Shown one piece after another: positions 60,638 through 64,000 of a stretch of DNA of 64,000 nucleotides. The stretch is from Candidatus Dormiibacterota bacterium. GTDB taxonomy: Bacteria; Vulcanimicrobiota; Vulcanimicrobiia; Vulcanimicrobiales; Vulcanimicrobiaceae. A program made the position numbers and the translations under genes. Position 1 is the stretch's first letter. The number at the start of each line of letters is the position of its first letter. Under the pieces are notes generated by a model that saw only the letters and a program-made list of their open reading frames with translations, had not been told where the DNA came from and did not search any database. The stretch covers positions 62,001-126,000 of the forward strand of contig DATKQG010000096.1 in the NCBI GenBank assembly GCA_035532835.1, in the 5' to 3' direction.

Positions 60638-62413
60638 CTATCCGGGAGAGACGTCGAGATTGGAGATACGACCTCGTTTGTCGACAGTGAATGAGCCTAT
60701 AGCGTCCACACTTTCAAAATGCACCAAGTACAGGTATGTTGTGCCTTTGACTGAGGGATGTGATCCCTTGTAAATAAAGCCTTCGATTGGTCCAAGGCCG
60801 GCAACCTGGGCGACGAACGATTTCATCACCTCATCGCTGAACTCTTTTGAAACAGCGGGCTTGAGTTGCGAGCGATCGAGATGCCCACTCATCATGAGCT
60901 GGAAGAGCTTCCGAAAGCGCATCGTGAGCGCAACGTGCTCGCCGGGGGCCGATTCGTAAGGCGCGAGCGTCGCAAACGGTGGCCGGGAATAGCTTTGACC
61001 ACAGCGACCGAGATCGAGCCCCTTTGCCGAATTGGCTCGGATAAAGGCGACGATGAGCGTGTCCGTACAGGGTGGCCTTGGGCTATCGTGCGAGCCGCCC
61101 TTGATGAGCAGCATGCGAGCATTGGGAAGATATGGAAGTGCCTCCCGCGCTGATGATACAGGCGAGGCTGGGTCGTCGCTGCCGTTGATCATGAGTATCG
61201 GCGCATCGCTGCGAACCGGGTCGACAAACCATGCGGGTACCGGCTTCACGTTCCAGATTCGGCAAGCGCGTTGCTGCGCGCGTATGCGCAAATCACCTTC
61301 GAACGAGTTTGCGCTTACACGCCTAACTGCACCCTCGGTAATGAAAGGTATGTCTTCCGCGCAGGTAACGGAAAGGTTGAGGCCATCGGCCAGAAGCCCA
61401 TCAAACAAGTGAGTCATTTGATCAATCAGGCTGCTGAGGGGAGCGTAGTCTCCGCGGTAAGCCCGCTCGATGATCACGGGAATGTACGCTGCCTTTGATG
61501 AGAAGTAGAGCGCCTGCCTGAGGCGATCAACAAACACCTCTTTCGACAACGCCACCGTCTGCATTCTGTTTGTAACGGCGTTGCGAATTTGCATATGCAA
61601 CGGCCCATGGTTAAATCTTTGAACAAGAGCGGCGAAGTGCTGTTTGAATAACGGAAAGTGCTTCGAACAAGTGACGTCCGCCTTGCAGGCCTCGATGAGT
61701 GCAGTCATCGCCACCTGGGCACCCTCCGCCATTTGAAGTGGAATAATCTCGAAATGTGGTGGCGAAACGCCATCGAGCACCATGCTCTGAACGTGCTCCG
61801 GATACTGACGGGCATATGCTAGATAGAAACGCGTCCCGTAGGAGCCACCATAAAGGACAAGCTTTGGGTAGCCCAATGCGGCGCGAAGATCATCTAGGTC
61901 TGCGGCGGCAGCTATTGTCGAGTAGTCGCTAAGATCGGCGTGGCGGGAAAGGCGATCCCTGCATTGTTTCACGAGTGAGTCGGGCCACAACTGCGCGAAA
62001 TACAACTCGGGATGCGCGCGCGGATCGAAATCGCAGTTCTGTGGTGCAGATTGGCCGGTGCCGCGATTATCGACAAGAAGTAGGTTGTATTTGTCACGCA
62101 GCTGCGTAAACGCCGACGCGCGACCGGCGTCGGCGAGTCCCTCCGCCTCGGCCGTCGATGAAACGCCAGGACCGCCTGGGTTAAACGCGACCGCGCGGTT
62201 CGTGGGATGCTCCGCTTTGATGATGATGAAGTGGAGCGTAATCGTTCGGCCGCTCGGCAGAGAACGGTTTTCGGGAACGACGAACGTTCCGCATTCGGCG
62301 GGCAGGTGCTTTCTGCCGACATGGCACGAGCGCGATTGCAGCCGCTGTGCCGATGGATCATTGTGAGACCCGGTCTGGGCTAAGAGCGCTACGGATAATA
62401 GCGTCGCGATCAT
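60638..62413 (-). CDS. TAP-like alpha/beta hydrolase with an added C-terminal domain
   Basis: 591 residues with a short signal peptide (ATLLSVALLAQ). The alpha/beta hydrolase core is like tripeptidyl aminopeptidases: AVAFNPGGPGVSS (oxyanion), LVDNRGTGQS, nucleophile in LYGGSYGTRFYLA, Asp in NGSDDPASPV and His in GGSHDSPRPPC with the conserved Cys. About 95 residues after the core (FRKLFQLMMSGHLDRSQLKP, then GTTYLYLVHFESVDA) form an extra domain like those appended to secreted serine hydrolases. The likely activity is release of peptides from N-termini or ester cleavage. Confidence 0.82.
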   Translation of the reverse strand: MIATLLSVALLAQTGSHNDPSAQRLQSRSCHVGRKHLPAECGTFVVPENRSLPSGRTITLHFIIIKAEHPTNRAVAFNPGGPGVSSTAEAEGLADAGRASAFTQLRDKYNLLLVDNRGTGQSAPQNCDFDPRAHPELYFAQLWPDSLVKQCRDRLSRHADLSDYSTIAAAADLDDLRAALGYPKLVLYGGSYGTRFYLAYARQYPEHVQSMVLDGVSPPHFEIIPLQMAEGAQVAMTALIEACKADVTCSKHFPLFKQHFAALVQRFNHGPLHMQIRNAVTNRMQTVALSKEVFVDRLRQALYFSSKAAYIPVIIERAYRGDYAPLSSLIDQMTHLFDGLLADGLNLSVTCAEDIPFITEGAVRRVSANSFEGDLRIRAQQRACRIWNVKPVPAWFVDPVRSDAPILMINGSDDPASPVSSAREALPYLPNARMLLIKGGSHDSPRPPCTDTLIVAFIRANSAKGLDLGRCGQSYSRPPFATLAPYESAPGEHVALTMRFRKLFQLMMSGHLDRSQLKPAVSKEFSDEVMKSFVAQVAGLGPIEGFIYKGSHPSVKGTTYLYLVHFESVDAIGSFTVDKRGRISNLDVSPG

Positions 62414-62557
62414 GAGGGCGTCGTACCGCGGGCCGCCGGTGGGCTCCTTTGCTACAGATCAGGCCGAGGGCCCGGCGTCACATTCGACGGCTTCAGCCGA
62501 GAACGGTCTTCACTCCTGCGAATTAGCTCGCGGGAATCTTGGCACCATCGTGCACCC

Positions 62558-63931
62558 CTAGGCCAAGACGAGTTGTTCGTCGCCGACGCCGGCGCGTAGG
62601 ACGGCTTCGTGGATCATTTGATCGGCGATCTCGCGCACGGCCCAGCGCGCTTGCGCGTCCGGCGAGAGTTTGTCGATCGGGTCGAAGTACACGAACGCCT
62701 TGCCCGGCTTGACGCTGGGAGCCGCGTAGACAGCGATGCCGTTCTCGCGATCGTAATACTCGTATGAGTGCACGTCGCGTTTTCCGCCGCCGCCCGGCGC
62801 GTCGCATACGAATGTAGGCGTATTGAATCCGGCGGTACTGCCGCGGACGAACTTCTCGATGTCGGTCGCGGTTTTTATGGTGGTCCGTAGTTCCTCGACG
62901 CCCTTTACCATGTCGTGCATGTAGACGTAGTACGCGTGCACGTTGAGATACTCCAAGCGCTTCACCAGGAGTTGCATGCGCTCGGGCGTATCGTTGACGC
63001 CACGGATAAGCACCGATTGGTTACGCGTGAAGATGCCGCGTTCGAAGAGCTTGGCCATCGCCAGTTGGGTGATCCACGTGATCTCTTCGGGAGCGTTGAA
63101 GTGCGTGTGCAGCACGACGTCTTTGCCCATGCTGCGGCCGCGCTGTACGACGGCGGTGAGCGCGTCGAGCCACTCGGGATGCGTCAGAATCTTCATCGGC
63201 ATCACGGCCGGGCCTTTGGTAGCAAAGCGCATGCGGCGCACGTGCGGGATATCCAGCAGCGCGTTACCGATCAGTTCGATGTTTTTCGGCGGTAGCTGAT
63301 AGGTGTCGCCGCCGGAGATAACGATGTCTTCGAGTTCGGGCCGCTCGGCGATATACTTGAAAGCGTCTTCCCACTGCTTGGGCGTTTTCGCGAGCGAGAC
63401 CTTATCCACGTTCTCCGTGTCGGGGCCGATCGCGTAGCTGCGGGTGCAGAAGCGGCAGTACACCGGGCAGGTGTTGAGCGGCAGAAAGAGCGCTTTATCC
63501 ACGTAGCGATGCACCAAACCGGATACCGGAGAGTCGTCTTGCTCGTGCAAGGAATCGAGCGTAAGCCGCGGATGATCGGGGAGAAGCGTCGATGCGAGCG
63601 GCACGAATTGGCGGCGAATCGGGTCGTTGACCGGATCGTTCCAGTCGATCAGTGAGATCGCGTACGGCGAGACGCGCACCGCCATCGGCGCGCGCGTAAA
63701 GCCTTCGGCAACATCGGCGAAAAATGCGGGCGAGCACACGTCTTTGATCGTATTCAGCAGTTCGGCGGGCGTTTTGACGGCGTTCTTCTGCTGCCAAAGA
63801 TGGTCGAGGAACGTCGCTTCATCCACATCGCGATATGCGGGAATATGGCGCCAGAACTCGCCCTGCTTGAGGTTTTGATACTCGAACTGTTCGGCAGTTG
63901 CGGGCGGTTTGAGGTGGGAGATCTCGCTCAT
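62558..63931 (-). CDS. KamA family radical SAM aminomutase (lysine 2,3-aminomutase-like)
   Basis: 457 residues. The radical SAM cluster motif CPVYCRFC (Cys155, Cys159, Cys162) follows the typical SPYAISLIDWNDPVNDPIRR entry. ISGGDTYQLPP and the PLP-binding Lys384 in CDAPGGGGK are present. Asp in CDAPGGGG and in MHDMVKGVEELR correspond to substrate amine-binding residues of the clostridial lysine enzyme, but the latter loop is altered, so the substrate could be lysine or a related amino acid. Product beta-lysine serves as osmolyte or in EF-P modification. No epmA or transaminase is in view. The leader lies beyond 63931. Confidence 0.85.
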   Translation of the reverse strand: MSEISHLKPPATAEQFEYQNLKQGEFWRHIPAYRDVDEATFLDHLWQQKNAVKTPAELLNTIKDVCSPAFFADVAEGFTRAPMAVRVSPYAISLIDWNDPVNDPIRRQFVPLASTLLPDHPRLTLDSLHEQDDSPVSGLVHRYVDKALFLPLNTCPVYCRFCTRSYAIGPDTENVDKVSLAKTPKQWEDAFKYIAERPELEDIVISGGDTYQLPPKNIELIGNALLDIPHVRRMRFATKGPAVMPMKILTHPEWLDALTAVVQRGRSMGKDVVLHTHFNAPEEITWITQLAMAKLFERGIFTRNQSVLIRGVNDTPERMQLLVKRLEYLNVHAYYVYMHDMVKGVEELRTTIKTATDIEKFVRGSTAGFNTPTFVCDAPGGGGKRDVHSYEYYDRENGIAVYAAPSVKPGKAFVYFDPIDKLSPDAQARWAVREIADQMIHEAVLRAGVGDEQLVLA

Positions 63932-64000
63932 CGTGATGTTCCTTGCGGGGATGGCGGTTCGCCGGGTGTTGCGTACCGGTGGTTAAAATAGCGATGGATC

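Overview
The window is GC-rich chromosomal DNA (37 of 60 bases in one block counted in the housekeeping part). It comes from a rod-shaped, probably diderm, aerobic bacterium. Rod shape and division follow from minC-minD-minD-minE, rodA, ftsE-ftsX and an EnvC-like hydrolase. A CBM9/DUF5916-type beta-barrel protein and several lipoproteins argue for an outer membrane. The two-propeller lipoprotein with a Pro/Thr linker, the AfsR/SARP-type regulator with TPRs and the CBM9-type barrel proteins resemble Candidatus Eremiobacterota (WPS-2). That placement is inference only: no rRNA or tRNA gene was found, and a marker-gene tree would be needed.

Layout. 1-10.6 kb: the end of a DUF58 gene, a SpoIIM-like gene, an inserted block (two-propeller lipoprotein, small secreted protein, SARP/NB-ARC/TPR regulator), an RDD gene, a DUF697 protein and an M48 metalloprotease. 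10.8-15.8 kb: minC, two minD genes and minE, then a 185-bp multi-hairpin element, alkB and rodA. 15.8-22.2 kb: methyltransferase, Imm26-like protein, tandem-PilZ protein, a long structured leader, an RNase E/G with a histone-like tail, and a HAD phosphatase. 22.2-29.8 kb (minus strand): ftsE-ftsX-histidine kinase-response regulator/GGDEF-EnvC-S41-S41, almost all overlapping. 29.85-37.8 kb: acyl-CoA dehydrogenase, secreted peroxiredoxin, a second long hairpin element, rmuC, dienelactone hydrolase, and a tsdA-lysR-yeiH-lysR sulfur cluster. 37.9-47 kb: a single-chain E2-E1 2-oxoglutarate dehydrogenase with two lipoyl domains, carboxymuconolactone-decarboxylase-like protein, prolyl oligopeptidase, LOG protein, SUI1 factor and P450.

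47-62.5 kb looks accessory. An amino-acid permease gene is followed by a BNR/VPS10-type secreted protein and then by a 917-bp near-copy of the permease that lacks its 5' third. Next comes a two-gene AAA+ ATPase/S8 subtilase module of clearly lower GC (31/60 and 28/60 in two blocks), then a decayed fragment of a CBM9-type gene, an intact CBM9/DUF5916 gene, a PadR regulator with a membrane partner, and a TAP-like hydrolase. A KamA-type radical SAM aminomutase closes the window.

The most interesting items are: (1) the two long-inverted-repeat elements at 13788-13972 and 31586-31760, which share an internal core and probably form a family; (2) the ATPase-subtilase pair, a candidate conflict or quality-control system; (3) the lipoylated E2-E1 fusion; (4) the tandem MinD paralogues; (5) the kinase and GGDEF regulator placed between ftsX and envC.
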